Assembly (NCBI RefSeq): GCF_009905215.1
Contig: NZ_CP047593.1
Coordinates: 682,001-746,000 of the forward strand
DNA: 64,000 nucleotides
From: Tichowtungia aerotolerans
GTDB lineage: Bacteria > Verrucomicrobiota > Kiritimatiellia > Kiritimatiellales > Tichowtungiaceae
Direction: 5' to 3'
Under the pieces are notes generated by a model. It did no database searches. It saw only the letters and a program-made list of their open reading frames with translations, and was not told the origin of the DNA. The position numbers and the translations under genes were made by a program. Each line of letters starts with the position of its first letter. Position 1 is the stretch's first letter. Positions 48,738 to 58,657 of this stretch are shown piece after piece.

Positions 48738-51700
48738 TCACGGATAGGCAACTTCCACACGATAGAAACCGGAAGTGGGTGAGGCGGGCAAGGAAAGTTC
48801 GATAAGCTGATCCGAGGACAGTACACCGATATTGGTAGCGACAGTCCAGTCTGCCGGCATCAACTGCGGCGTCTGCCAGACGGTGTAGCTGCGCCCGGCT
48901 TTTCCATTCCACTGAAGGCCGCCGGCAGCGGTCGGCACGAGCGTAAACAGAGACTCGGCCATCGCAGCATCGGTTCCGGCAATCACCTCCTGCGCATCGG
49001 TGAAAGCATCCCCGTCCAGATTACCGGACGAAGCACAAATGTAGTCGATTTCAAAATCCGACAAAATATTTACGGGATTGACCCGCAACTGGGTAATCGT
49101 CTGCCCGTCCCATTCAGGATCACCGGCAAGTGGAATCAAAAGGGTCTCGATCCGGTTACTGTTATAGGTGGAATAGAACAGACGGGAAGAAGCAAACAGG
49201 TTTTCGTTTGTATGCGCCCAGTAAAACCTGAAAGCCGCCCCTTCTGCAGAACGCATGCGCACAAGAATGTACGGGACGTCATCGCCATCAAAATGCAACG
49301 CACTGTGAACGATTTTGCCCTCGCCCGGTGCCATGCCGACCAACAGGCCATTGGTTGTTGACGGGTCGGTAACGGAGATCGTTCTCCAGCCCTCGAAATC
49401 CCCTTCGGAATGGAAGCGGAACTCGCCGGGTTTATTGAATTCAAATGCCAGATCGCCCGCGTCGGTCGGGTTCCGTCCGACCGCCAACTCATCACTGTCG
49501 GACATGCCGTCGCCATCGGAATCGACCGGGGCTCCGGGTGAAACAATGGCTGATGGATAGGCCTGCAGCGGGGAGAGATAACGTGCATCCACCGGAGTTC
49601 CTTCCGGAGCGCCATTGATGTAAACCATGTCACCGCCGGCATCGCCCATGAAGGCCCTTCCGTCCGGCGGAAGCGTCGCCTGCCACGCCATCAGGTCGAC
49701 TTCGAGCTCCGCCTGTTTTTCCAAACATTGGAAAACCAGATTGGTTTGCTCGTTCGGGTCGACGGCCAGATTAAACAGATAATCACCGGCGCCCGACCTC
49801 CGCATTTTCCAGTCGCCCTTACGGATCGCCAGTTCGCCTTCACCATCGTCGCCGTAGTCCCAGAAGAGCGGTTCAACCCGTTCTACCGATCCGGTCATTC
49901 CACTGAGACGAGGCAGCAGATCCACCCCATCATATTCAGGCGGAATGGAGCCGCTGGCAAGCTTCAACGCGGTAGCCGCAAAGTCGAGCGTAATGACCGG
50001 ATCATCCACCACCTGCCCGCCGGGAATGGTTCCTTTCCAGTAGACCCACATCGGCACATTGATGCCGCCTTCCCAAAGGCTGCCCTTTTCGCCGCGGCGC
50101 GGAATATTTTCTGAGCCGGTCCACGAATCGAGGGTTTCCGTCCCCGGAACCGTTTCCCAAAACTTGGGGTTGGAACCGTTGTCACTGGCAAAAAGAACCA
50201 GGGTGTCTTCTTCAATGCCGAGGTCGCGCAGTTTCTGCATCACGCCGTCAACCGCGTCATCAATCGCCTTGATCATCGCCAGCCCCTGCCGGCGCACATC
50301 ATCAAGGTCGGAACTATAGTTTGGATAGTCCAGCTCCGGGAATGCGGTATAATAAACATCGTTGGTGTCGATCCGAGGGATGTGCGGTCCAAACAAAGCC
50401 AGATGCAGACAGAACGGCTCGTCCGCATGCCGACCGATAAATGCCTCGGCGGCTTCGCCCTGCACCGTGATCCGGTTGCGGGCATCGGCGACCACCTGAT
50501 TCGACACCGAGGTTCCTGCGAGGTCATAATTCACGGTGTACGGAGAACGCTTGCCGGTCCAGTAGTCTGTGAATCCGCGCTGCGACGGTTCATAGGCCGA
50601 ATCGGGACGAGGATATTCCACATCCGACAGGCCGACGTGCCACTTGCCGACGAAGCCGGTAGCATAGCCGCTATCGCGAAGCCGTTCGGCATTCAGCGTT
50701 GCATCCAGCGTCAGCGGCATATCGTTGTTCGTACGGAATCCAAAGCGATTCTGGTACTGCCCGGTCAGCAGGCCTGCACGCGAGGGGGCGCATTGGGGCG
50801 CGGAGGCATAGCCTGAAGTCATCAGCGCGCCGTTGGCCACCAGCGTATCCATGGCGGGGGTATCCACATTCGCATCGATTCCATGAACCCCCAAATCGGT
50901 GTAGCCGTGGTCATCGGTCAAAATAACAATCACATTGGGCACACGGGTCAGTTGTTCTCTGACATCAAACTCAATCCGATCGATGGCCACAAATGCGGAT
51001 GCCCCGGCATTGAGCGTACCAAAGGTGCTCTCGCCCCCGCCGCCCAGCGAGCTGACAACCGCGCCGGAATCGTCCACTGTATAAAGGTCGTTGGAGCCGA
51101 CTACCGTGATATCCACCGCATTACTGCTGAAATTTCCCTGATAAACCTTCGCGTCGGGACCATAAACAAAACCATCATCGCGCAGTACATAATAGCCGTC
51201 GCCCGATTCGCTGCTGATCGCCGCCGCTCCGCCGTTGTTGCTGAAATTACCGTACGTATTATCCTGATCGCGAGTCCACGCATAGGGACCGCCGTTGTTG
51301 TAGAGCCCGCGGAAAGCAACGGATGACTGCGCAGCAAAATCCACAAACCCGCTGCCGGAAAGCGTGATCTCCGGAGTGGAGCTGAAGTTTTTATAAACCC
51401 GTCCGGCATCATCCACCGCATAGACCGCTCCGCCCTTAACATCCAGCCCGGTCAATGTTCCGACTACGCCACTGAATGAACCAATCGTCTGCACGTTCGG
51501 AAAATATCCGCCGAGCAGATCCGCCCGCACCACGGCATTATTGTCGAGCAGGCCGTATAAAAAGTGATCATCAGCCGCTGCGGAGACCACGACATTGGTG
51601 CCGGCTGTTAAATCGAATGCAAAGACCGGATCAAAGGAGGTCGTTAAAGAACGGTAGACCGCGCCGTCTTCCCGCACAAAGACAAGCGCGGTTTCCGTCG

Positions 51701-53840
51701 GCGGTTCATAGGCATTTACGGCAGCACCCACTTCGTCGAGGCGGCGGGTATCCGGCAGATCGTAGATCCCGTTGGTGTTCATGAGAGGACAAAGAAATCC
51801 CCCCTCGGAATGTTCGTTCCAGGAATACATGGAAAAGGTGTTGGCTTCACACTCCACCGGATTTTCAACAATGTAGTCCATTACCCGGTTCATCAAAGCC
51901 GTCAGGTCTCCCGGCACCGGCTCATCGTAATTATAGAGCCCATGAGGATCACGCGGCAACGAATTGGCACCGCAGGGTGCTGCCGGAATCAGCCCGGCAG
52001 AAAGGTTGTCGCGGGTCAGGTCCCAGTAGGGTTCAATGTTGTCGCCCATGTTCGCGAATGTCGTGCCCGGGTCCGGTGAACCGCCATACGCTCCGCGATA
52101 ATCATTACCCGCATCGAATCCGGCGCCATCGATCCAATTGCCGGCGTTGAACGAATGCGCAGGCACCGCTGTGGCCACCAGATAGGGTTCGGGCAGGCCT
52201 GCCACGGAAAATGCGTCGCGCATCATCTGCGCCGCCGCCGCCAGATTAGTAACGGTCGATCCATCCGCCGGATCACCGAGCGTAACGGAGAGGTCTTTAT
52301 AGTGGATCAGGTAGATGATTGGTCGGTCACCCATCACCGTCTGGTAGTTCGGCTGCTTCGCGTGCCAGACCAGCTCGTCGACCGCCAGGTCGAACTCGGC
52401 CCAATCATCAACGGAGTCGAGCCGGAACATCATCGCATAGTTGATTTCCAGCCGCCGCTCACTTTCGAGGAAGGCATCCAGATTCCAGGTCAACCCCCAG
52501 CCGTTTCCGCCCGCCGAAGCCGGGGCAGTTCCGAAAATCCAGTAGTCGAGTTTTGCGCCTGTCGTTCCAGCAAAGGCAATCTCCTGTTCGGTCGCCTCCT
52601 GTGTCATCGAAAACTCCTGTTCGGAATTAAACCAGAGCGGCCCGATCGCACCGTTGGCGGCGTGGTCGATCCATGGAACATCGTTGGTGTAGCGGCAGAA
52701 AAACGGCGCGCGCCAGTTCCATTTTTCCGGAGCCAGAAACCCGGAGTCGCCCGGCAAATACCCCAGCTCCTGACCCTGCGTGGCGGCCATGCCGGAATAC
52801 ATGTCCCACCGGATCACGCCGAGGGTCGGGCGGTTGACTCCGGGGTTATCGGTGCGGAAACTCCAGATGTCGCCCCGGTTCGTGGCGGAGCCGGTCACTT
52901 CATCCACCCGCCAGTAATAAACGGTATTGGCAAAAAGCACCGGGGTGTCAAAAACAGTTTCAGTCTGGTTGACGACAAAGGCGGTGTTGCTGTGGATGAT
53001 TTCGCTGGCGTTCGTACTGAAGTAGAGATTGTGACTGACGGCTCCCGTTCCCGCCGTCCAGCTCAACTGCGTGGAGCTGCCGGAATCGATCTGCGTTGTC
53101 AGGTCGGACGGGCTCGGCAATTGGGCCAGCTCAGTCAATTGTTTGGCGGTCAGCACCAGATCTGTTCCGACACTTCCGAAAACAATCCGCCCTGCACCGC
53201 CGTAGGCCGTGATCTTTCCCTGATCGATCAGCAGCCGCACCGCCATGCGGGCAGAAGAGTCGGTAATCGTCAGCTGCCCATTCCCCATATCCAGCGTCCC
53301 TTGATCACCGACCTTCAGCACAGAACAAACCGCCTCGCCGCCGTAAAGATAAGCTGCACCCACCGTGTTGCTGTCCGTTGCAATTTTCAGCGCATTGCAG
53401 AAGAGAGTTCCGCCGGTCATCGTAAAATCCCCGCCGACCATGGACTGCCCGACGACCAGATTCCCCGACAGTTCTGTCGAGCCGCCTCGCACCAGCAGGT
53501 TGCCCGTGTGCGCTGTACTGGAAGAACCGCAATAAATATACGCAGCATTCAGCGAACCGCCATCAATCGTCAGCGTAGCCGATCCGGCATTCTGCCATCC
53601 CGCCGGAAGATAGACGTTTTTGCAGACATTGCTTCCCGCTGTGATTTCAGGATCGTTCGGCGTCAGGTAGACGTAGGCATGATCCCCGGATCCGGGCACA
53701 CTGCCTCCCTGCCAGTTACCGCCGTTCGACCAGTCGCGATTTTGCGTACCCAGCCAGTTCGCGGCCACTGCAGGGAAAACTGCCGCAAAAACAACTCCGG
53801 CCAAAACCCTCATTTTCCACTCATTGGAAAAACCTGTCAT
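48738..53840 (-). CDS. Giant secreted glycosidase-like/sulfatase fusion
   Basis: A 1700-residue secreted protein. In order: signal peptide (about 1-27); a beta-helix-like region (28-245); an FN3-like module (250-335); a barrel domain related to WbsX/GH99-type proteins (about 340-735, with SWNEHSEGGFLCP); a propeller-like repeat region (740-965); an S1 sulfatase (about 970-1400, DDHGYTDLGVHG, Cys near 1017 in CAPSR, SDNGSN); a thrombospondin-type-3-like calcium loop (DSDGDGMSDSDEL); and C-terminal beta domains. It would combine backbone cleavage and desulfation, although the barrel's activity is unproven. A palindrome encodes FQCLEK inside the sulfatase. A terminator-like hairpin separates it from the 1039-residue gene upstream. 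Confidence 0.82.
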   Translation of the reverse strand: MTGFSNEWKMRVLAGVVFAAVFPAVAANWLGTQNRDWSNGGNWQGGSVPGSGDHAYVYLTPNDPEITAGSNVCKNVYLPAGWQNAGSATLTIDGGSLNAAYIYCGSSSTAHTGNLLVRGGSTELSGNLVVGQSMVGGDFTMTGGTLFCNALKIATDSNTVGAAYLYGGEAVCSVLKVGDQGTLDMGNGQLTITDSSARMAVRLLIDQGKITAYGGAGRIVFGSVGTDLVLTAKQLTELAQLPSPSDLTTQIDSGSSTQLSWTAGTGAVSHNLYFSTNASEIIHSNTAFVVNQTETVFDTPVLFANTVYYWRVDEVTGSATNRGDIWSFRTDNPGVNRPTLGVIRWDMYSGMAATQGQELGYLPGDSGFLAPEKWNWRAPFFCRYTNDVPWIDHAANGAIGPLWFNSEQEFSMTQEATEQEIAFAGTTGAKLDYWIFGTAPASAGGNGWGLTWNLDAFLESERRLEINYAMMFRLDSVDDWAEFDLAVDELVWHAKQPNYQTVMGDRPIIYLIHYKDLSVTLGDPADGSTVTNLAAAAQMMRDAFSVAGLPEPYLVATAVPAHSFNAGNWIDGAGFDAGNDYRGAYGGSPDPGTTFANMGDNIEPYWDLTRDNLSAGLIPAAPCGANSLPRDPHGLYNYDEPVPGDLTALMNRVMDYIVENPVECEANTFSMYSWNEHSEGGFLCPLMNTNGIYDLPDTRRLDEVGAAVNAYEPPTETALVFVREDGAVYRSLTTSFDPVFAFDLTAGTNVVVSAAADDHFLYGLLDNNAVVRADLLGGYFPNVQTIGSFSGVVGTLTGLDVKGGAVYAVDDAGRVYKNFSSTPEITLSGSGFVDFAAQSSVAFRGLYNNGGPYAWTRDQDNTYGNFSNNGGAAAISSESGDGYYVLRDDGFVYGPDAKVYQGNFSSNAVDITVVGSNDLYTVDDSGAVVSSLGGGGESTFGTLNAGASAFVAIDRIEFDVREQLTRVPNVIVILTDDHGYTDLGVHGIDANVDTPAMDTLVANGALMTSGYASAPQCAPSRAGLLTGQYQNRFGFRTNNDMPLTLDATLNAERLRDSGYATGFVGKWHVGLSDVEYPRPDSAYEPSQRGFTDYWTGKRSPYTVNYDLAGTSVSNQVVADARNRITVQGEAAEAFIGRHADEPFCLHLALFGPHIPRIDTNDVYYTAFPELDYPNYSSDLDDVRRQGLAMIKAIDDAVDGVMQKLRDLGIEEDTLVLFASDNGSNPKFWETVPGTETLDSWTGSENIPRRGEKGSLWEGGINVPMWVYWKGTIPGGQVVDDPVITLDFAATALKLASGSIPPEYDGVDLLPRLSGMTGSVERVEPLFWDYGDDGEGELAIRKGDWKMRRSGAGDYLFNLAVDPNEQTNLVFQCLEKQAELEVDLMAWQATLPPDGRAFMGDAGGDMVYINGAPEGTPVDARYLSPLQAYPSAIVSPGAPVDSDGDGMSDSDELAVGRNPTDAGDLAFEFNKPGEFRFHSEGDFEGWRTISVTDPSTTNGLLVGMAPGEGKIVHSALHFDGDDVPYILVRMRSAEGAAFRFYWAHTNENLFASSRLFYSTYNSNRIETLLIPLAGDPEWDGQTITQLRVNPVNILSDFEIDYICASSGNLDGDAFTDAQEVIAGTDAAMAESLFTLVPTAAGGLQWNGKAGRSYTVWQTPQLMPADWTVATNIGVLSSDQLIELSLPASPTSGFYRVEVAYP
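49719..49733. repeat. TTCCAANNNTTGGAA palindrome inside a sulfatase domain
   Basis: Perfect 6-bp arms, in frame as FQCLE. Confidence 0.75.
53815..53829. repeat. Dispersed palindrome at the start of the 1700-residue gene
   Basis: TTCCACTCATTGGAA lies between two possible start codons (53840 and 53813) of the fusion gene, encoding FSNEW. Confidence 0.6.
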
Positions 53841-53866
53841 ATCGTCCCTTCAGAAATCAGTTAGAC

Positions 53867-53893
53867 AACAAAAGCCCCGGGTTGTGCCGAGGC
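53867..53893 (-). terminator. Intrinsic terminator after the 1039-residue gene
   Basis: GCCTCGG pairs with CCGGGGC (one G-U) around a six-base loop, followed by TTTTGTTG on the minus strand. It would partly or fully stop transcription before the 1700-residue gene. Confidence 0.7.
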
Positions 53894-53915
53894 CTTTGTG
53901 TTTACCGGTTAGCGG

Positions 53916-56900
53916 TTACGGCTCGACGCGCTTCACATTGCTGATGTGGTCGATCCACGGCTTGCCGCTGGCGTTGGAAAACTCGAGGGTGAGTGTTCCG
54001 CTTTCCGTGGCGACCCAGGTGTTGGTATAGGCTTGCCAGGTGTCGTACGCAAGCAGAGTCGTGTCGGCCTGCACCGTATTAGAAGAGCCGCCAACTTTAA
54101 GGGTACAGTTAATCACTCCGCCGGCATTCGTGTTTTTGCTCTCCAGGGCACGTCCGCCGTAGAAAACAACAGTCAGAGTGTCGCCTGCATTCACAGCATC
54201 CAGATCCTGATGAATGGTTCCCAGATTACTCATCAGTCCACACCATGTGCCATCGATAGCGGCCGTCATGTGCCCGGAACCTCCATACAGTTCATACACC
54301 GCCGTTCCAGTGTCGTTCCAGCTGGCCATACAGGCCGACCAGCCCGATCCGTCCAGCTCAAAACTGCCGTCGGCCACGGAGAGGTAAGAGATCGGCGAGG
54401 TGCCTTCAATCAGGCGGAAGAAGCGTGCCGAGCCGTCGGTCAGCACACCGGTGAGGGTGTTTGTACCGGTTGCAGAACCCGCAATTGCGCTGTATGTAGT
54501 CACGCCATCGTTGTAAACCGCCCAGTTCGTCAGGATAAGCGATGTGCATGACTCGATGGTATATTCCTTGGAGTCGCTGCCTTCCCACTCAAAGGCCATC
54601 GTGTCCGAACCGGTCATCACCATCAGCAGTTCCGGTGCCGGAAGAAGTGAGTCGATCGCCGCTACATCGTCAGCATTAAAGGTGCCGTCGCCATCAAGAT
54701 CGAAACCGGTCAGATTGAGATATTCCAGCGCCTCCGCAGATGTCATGCCCTGGGCAATCAGGTCGGCAATGCGCGTTGCGGCATCATCGCCGCCGTCAAC
54801 CGAGCCGTCCAGATAGCTGTTGGCCAGATCCACATCGTCCTGGTTGACAACACCGTCTTTGTTGACATCGCCTGCTCCGGCAGTCAGCAGTTCGGCCAGC
54901 GTTACAGAATAAACTTTGATCTGAGAAACCAGAGTTGCATTTGAAACATCGGTCGGAGCAATACTGTCCGGATAACCGGGAATATCATTGGTATTTACCT
55001 GATCAAAAACCACATTGACCTGACCAGCGGCCAGCAGGTCCGCCCCGCTGATATCCAGCACCTGAACGCCATCCCATCCGGTTAAAATGCCTGTCATCGA
55101 ACCACCGGTAATCGGTGTGTTGGAACCATCGGTCAACGAGGCAGTAAAGGTTCCTGAATCCAGGTCCAGAGCACCCCCCGTTGCGATCGCATCAACACTG
55201 AAGCGATAGGTTTTTCCGGAATCAATAGTTACGCCGTTCAGGGCGTTCGACTGAACCAACCCGTTGCTGTAATCCATGATAGAGTTCAGCGTAATGAGAC
55301 CGTCATCCGTGTCAATCAGCGTGTCCAGATAGAACGTTCCGTCCAGAGCCGGCACGCCGCCGTCATCGGCATGGGGCGTTCCGACAAGGGCGGTCAGTCC
55401 GTTGGGATCATCATAGGCGGGAGTCCAGCCCGTTACTTCGGCGGTATCGCCCCAAAAGGCCGAGTAGTCGCCGAATGTGCCGTCAATATTGTACTGCAGG
55501 GATGCGTGAGGCGCCGGACCGTTGGTCGTAACCTGATCGAATTCACCGTTGGGAATCAGGTTGGAACCGACCGGATCGGCGATGGCCGGGAACGCAGGAA
55601 CCACGTATGAAACCTGCACGACGGCAAGGTCGACCGCATTGGCCATAATGGTCTGCTGAACCATATTGGCCGCCCAGTCCCAGCCATTTAAATACAGATA
55701 CCCCGATTTATGCACGCCGTAAACACCTTCAGTGGAGGCGGCAAGTCCGCGAAGCGGTATGCCGCTGCTGGGAGCACCCCCAACCCAGGTCGAGATTCCC
55801 TCATAGGTGTATCCCTGCGCTCGGCAGTGATACCAGGTTGCACTGTCCGACTGACCGGCAACCCAAGTCGTTCCGTCGACCGCTCCAGCCTGATCAACCA
55901 GCACGGTGACCATTCCGCCGTCAACCTCCAGCACCTTGGAAGTTCCATCCGCTGCGGTGGCCCCTGCCAACAGCTTCGTTTCACTCAGGGTCAGCGAGTC
56001 ATAGGTCGCAACCACATTGGTTCCCAAATCAAACACCGCATTGGTGGAGCTGTTTTGGAACACTTTTCCATCGTCGGCCAGGAACCAGAAATCGGTTCCG
56101 TCATAAACGAAGTCCACCAGCGTGGCCGTCGTGGAGTTGGTGAGAATATTGCGGGTCGCCGTGGTTCCGATCCCGTTTCCGGTTGCGGTCTGATCGACGC
56201 CGGAAAAATCGATGGCGTTCACGCGGTACTCCCCGACAGAAGCGCCATTTGTCACGAGGCCGAAGGTGTAGGCCATGGTTTCGTAGGCACAAAGACCAAT
56301 GGTTTCTCCGCCGTCGGTAATTACACCGTCGTTGCAGACATAGCCTGCCGCCTCATTGGCCGGGTTGTAGTAATAGATAAGTCCGTTGATGCGCACATCA
56401 ATCACCAGCGGCTCTGTGCGGATCGGGGTTTCGCGGGTGACCACCCAGTTGTCGGCCAGCAGCTGCGTAAGGTTGTCCACGTTATCTTCATCTGCCAGTC
56501 GAATCCGCACGCGGATCGCTTTGCCAACATCGGCGGCAGTGGTCGTATAGCTGAACGAATGCGTTGCCCAGTTGGTTTCAGGCATATCAAAGAAGAAGTC
56601 TGCATCTGTTGTGCTGGCGGCACCCATATCGACCACAAAGCCACTCTGACCGGAATGTAAAAACAACTCGGCAGCACTGGCCGCAGTTCCAAACTGCCAG
56701 CTGAAGTTTCCGGAAAAGGTATAGGTGACGCCTTCGGCGGGCACGGTGCCCAGTTCGACATCCATGGCGCCGATAATTGTGGTGGCACCATCAACCGCCC
56801 GGTCATTATTGAGCAAGGCCATCGCGTCGCCTTCCGTCCCGGCGATTGTATTCGTGTTAATTCCCGGAGCAGTTATACCGAAACGAGAGCCCCACGACTG

Positions 56901-57035
56901 CCCATCCGTCGTATAAGGGTCACTGAATCCCGAATTAAAACCTTCGGTGAAGATATTGGTCACCTGAGTAACCGCTAACGCCGACCCGGCAACCAGCGCC
57001 AGCAGAACAGTTGTTGCGAACAGTAAACGTCTCAT
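53916..57035 (-). CDS. Secreted multidomain non-catalytic protein with dockerin-like loop pair
   Basis: A 1039-residue secreted protein, signal peptide about 1-22. It opens with the beta module shared with the sulfatase-esterase fusion (about 30-200, EGFNSGFSDPY..GVTYTFSGNFSWQFG). A propeller-like repeat region follows (200-520), then a beta domain (530-710). A dockerin-like pair of calcium loops is at about 722-792 (DVNKDGVVNQDDVD, DLDGDGTFNADDVA). The C-terminal part is a jelly-roll, CBM-like domain. No catalytic domain is recognised, so a glycan-binding or surface scaffold role is likely. Start 57035 was chosen because GAGAGG lies at a normal distance. Confidence 0.7.
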   Translation of the reverse strand: MRRLLFATTVLLALVAGSALAVTQVTNIFTEGFNSGFSDPYTTDGQSWGSRFGITAPGINTNTIAGTEGDAMALLNNDRAVDGATTIIGAMDVELGTVPAEGVTYTFSGNFSWQFGTAASAAELFLHSGQSGFVVDMGAASTTDADFFFDMPETNWATHSFSYTTTAADVGKAIRVRIRLADEDNVDNLTQLLADNWVVTRETPIRTEPLVIDVRINGLIYYYNPANEAAGYVCNDGVITDGGETIGLCAYETMAYTFGLVTNGASVGEYRVNAIDFSGVDQTATGNGIGTTATRNILTNSTTATLVDFVYDGTDFWFLADDGKVFQNSSTNAVFDLGTNVVATYDSLTLSETKLLAGATAADGTSKVLEVDGGMVTVLVDQAGAVDGTTWVAGQSDSATWYHCRAQGYTYEGISTWVGGAPSSGIPLRGLAASTEGVYGVHKSGYLYLNGWDWAANMVQQTIMANAVDLAVVQVSYVVPAFPAIADPVGSNLIPNGEFDQVTTNGPAPHASLQYNIDGTFGDYSAFWGDTAEVTGWTPAYDDPNGLTALVGTPHADDGGVPALDGTFYLDTLIDTDDGLITLNSIMDYSNGLVQSNALNGVTIDSGKTYRFSVDAIATGGALDLDSGTFTASLTDGSNTPITGGSMTGILTGWDGVQVLDISGADLLAAGQVNVVFDQVNTNDIPGYPDSIAPTDVSNATLVSQIKVYSVTLAELLTAGAGDVNKDGVVNQDDVDLANSYLDGSVDGGDDAATRIADLIAQGMTSAEALEYLNLTGFDLDGDGTFNADDVAAIDSLLPAPELLMVMTGSDTMAFEWEGSDSKEYTIESCTSLILTNWAVYNDGVTTYSAIAGSATGTNTLTGVLTDGSARFFRLIEGTSPISYLSVADGSFELDGSGWSACMASWNDTGTAVYELYGGSGHMTAAIDGTWCGLMSNLGTIHQDLDAVNAGDTLTVVFYGGRALESKNTNAGGVINCTLKVGGSSNTVQADTTLLAYDTWQAYTNTWVATESGTLTLEFSNASGKPWIDHISNVKRVEP

Positions 57036-57136
57036 CTTTCCCATCCTCTCTTCTTTTTTTGTTTCAAAACGACTGAGCCTTTTGCATACGGCTTCGCCTC
57101 GATGGTGACGAATAAACCAAACATTGAGAATTCATT

Positions 57137-57174
57137 CCGGTAATTCTCTGCCATTTACTAAAACATTCCTGCCA
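57137..57174 (-). promoter_or_regulatory. Putative AraC-type operator upstream of the 1039-residue gene
   Basis: CTGCCA direct repeats at 57148-57153 and 57169-57174, 21 bp apart, about 115 bp upstream of the start. The adjacent CAGAGAATTACCGG segment resembles the region beside the 59.9 kb site. Confidence 0.6.
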
Positions 57175-57183
57175 TCTACGCCA

Positions 57184-58647
57184 TTACGGCGTCGTCCGTT
57201 CTCCGCAAAGATACCGAGCATTCCACAAACCGGTCACAAGCGGATCATTAAGCTCCGAGAATACCTCATAGACTTTTCTGCGATACGTGCGGCACAGTTC
57301 GGAATCGTCATCCTGCGCAGCAAGGTTGTTCATCTCAAAAGGATCGGTCTCCAGATCGTAGAGTTCATCCACATCGGTTGCATTCCAGACATACTTATAT
57401 TTCCGGTCACGAATCATGCGCTGACAGTAGAGACCGAACTGCTGCCCGTTATACGTTGAAAACGCAAACTCGCGCGGAGCCGGATTCGGCGCACCGTTGA
57501 GTATCGAAAGCAGAGACTGTCCCTGATAACAGTCCGGCATAGGGAGATTCAGCAACTCCAGCAGTGTAACCGGCAGGTCGAGAAAATGGCTGACAAAATC
57601 ATCGCACACAGTGCCCGGTTTGATCACCCCGTCCCAGCGCACAAACAGCGGCACATGCGTTTCTTCCTCATACATCACATAATGTTTGTCCATCATGCGA
57701 TGACTGCCGGCAGCATCGCCGTGATCGGTGGTAAAGATAATCAATGTATCCTTCATTAGATCTTTCTTTTCCAACCATTGGAAAAGCTGCCCGAGGGAAT
57801 CATCGAGCTGCGAAATAATGCCGTAGTAGCCGGACAGATAAATCGACCATTCATCCCACGTCCAGTTTTCCAGACACCAGTTGCGAACCTGCTGCCGCTG
57901 GATATAGGGCTTCCCCTCAAAACCCTCCTCAAAATTTCCCCAGGGCGGAATGGTTTCCGGCGGATACATCGAGGCAAAGGGTTCCGCCGGAATACAGGGA
58001 AGATGCGGCTCAAAATAATCGAGACGAATATGCCATGGCTCATCACCGGCTTCAAATTCACGAATCTTTTCAATGCATCTTTCTGCGAGCAGATGGGTGT
58101 GGCATTCCTCTACGGGTTGTGTTTCGCAGTAGCCGACCGGAAATTCTGGCCATGGATTGTCCACCCGATATTTGACTGCTTTATAAGGCGTATGAAACGG
58201 ATCGTTCGGCACATCATCGTAGGTTTCAAATCCGTAATGAGTGGCATCGAGTTCCGGATGCACATGCCATTTGCCGATATAGGCCGTGCGATATCCGGCA
58301 TCGCGCAGCTGCCGCACCCAGACCGATGCATTCGTGGAGAGTCCCGGAATCGGCAACGATCCGTCGCCACTGCCGAAATTCCAAAGCCCTTTATGCTGCT
58401 CGGGCATAACCCCTGAAAGCAGTGTCTGTCGCGCAGGACAGCAGCTCGGCAATGGTGTATACGCGCTGGAAAAAGACATGCCGTTTTCTGCAACGGCATC
58501 AATATTCGGCGTTTTTACAATCTTATTGCCGGTCGTTCCGAGCGAGTCATACCGCAACTGATCCACATTAATAAACAAAATATTCGGTTTCACAGAACCT
58601 CCCAGAACCGAGCAGGTGAACAGTAATGATAGAACCAATATTCTCAT
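57184..58647 (-). CDS. S1 sulfatase
   Basis: A 487-residue secreted sulfatase, signal peptide about 1-17. Cys69 lies in CCPAR, an Ala variant of the motif that also carries a second Cys. Other elements: NVDQLRYDSLGTTGN, IGKWHVHPE near residue 118, HIRLDYFEPHLP, FTTDHGDAAGSH near residue 325. These resemble the arylsulfatase/choline-sulfatase-like group with an H-x-P-H pattern. A palindrome (57769) encodes FQWLEKK. It starts 11 bp after the WbsX-like gene and has only a weak ribosome binding site, so translation may be coupled. Confidence 0.9.
   Translation of the reverse strand: MRILVLSLLFTCSVLGGSVKPNILFINVDQLRYDSLGTTGNKIVKTPNIDAVAENGMSFSSAYTPLPSCCPARQTLLSGVMPEQHKGLWNFGSGDGSLPIPGLSTNASVWVRQLRDAGYRTAYIGKWHVHPELDATHYGFETYDDVPNDPFHTPYKAVKYRVDNPWPEFPVGYCETQPVEECHTHLLAERCIEKIREFEAGDEPWHIRLDYFEPHLPCIPAEPFASMYPPETIPPWGNFEEGFEGKPYIQRQQVRNWCLENWTWDEWSIYLSGYYGIISQLDDSLGQLFQWLEKKDLMKDTLIIFTTDHGDAAGSHRMMDKHYVMYEEETHVPLFVRWDGVIKPGTVCDDFVSHFLDLPVTLLELLNLPMPDCYQGQSLLSILNGAPNPAPREFAFSTYNGQQFGLYCQRMIRDRKYKYVWNATDVDELYDLETDPFEMNNLAAQDDDSELCRTYRRKVYEVFSELNDPLVTGLWNARYLCGERTTP
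57769..57783. repeat. TTCCAANNNTTGGAA palindrome inside a sulfatase gene
   Basis: Perfect arms, read in frame as FQWLE at a helix before the DTLIIFTTDHGD strand. Confidence 0.75.
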
Positions 58648-58657
58648 GAGCTTACGT

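Noticed and set aside
52155-53864. 569-codon frame antisense to the 1700-residue gene
   Set aside because: Shadow frame, rich in Arg/His/Gly without domain features.
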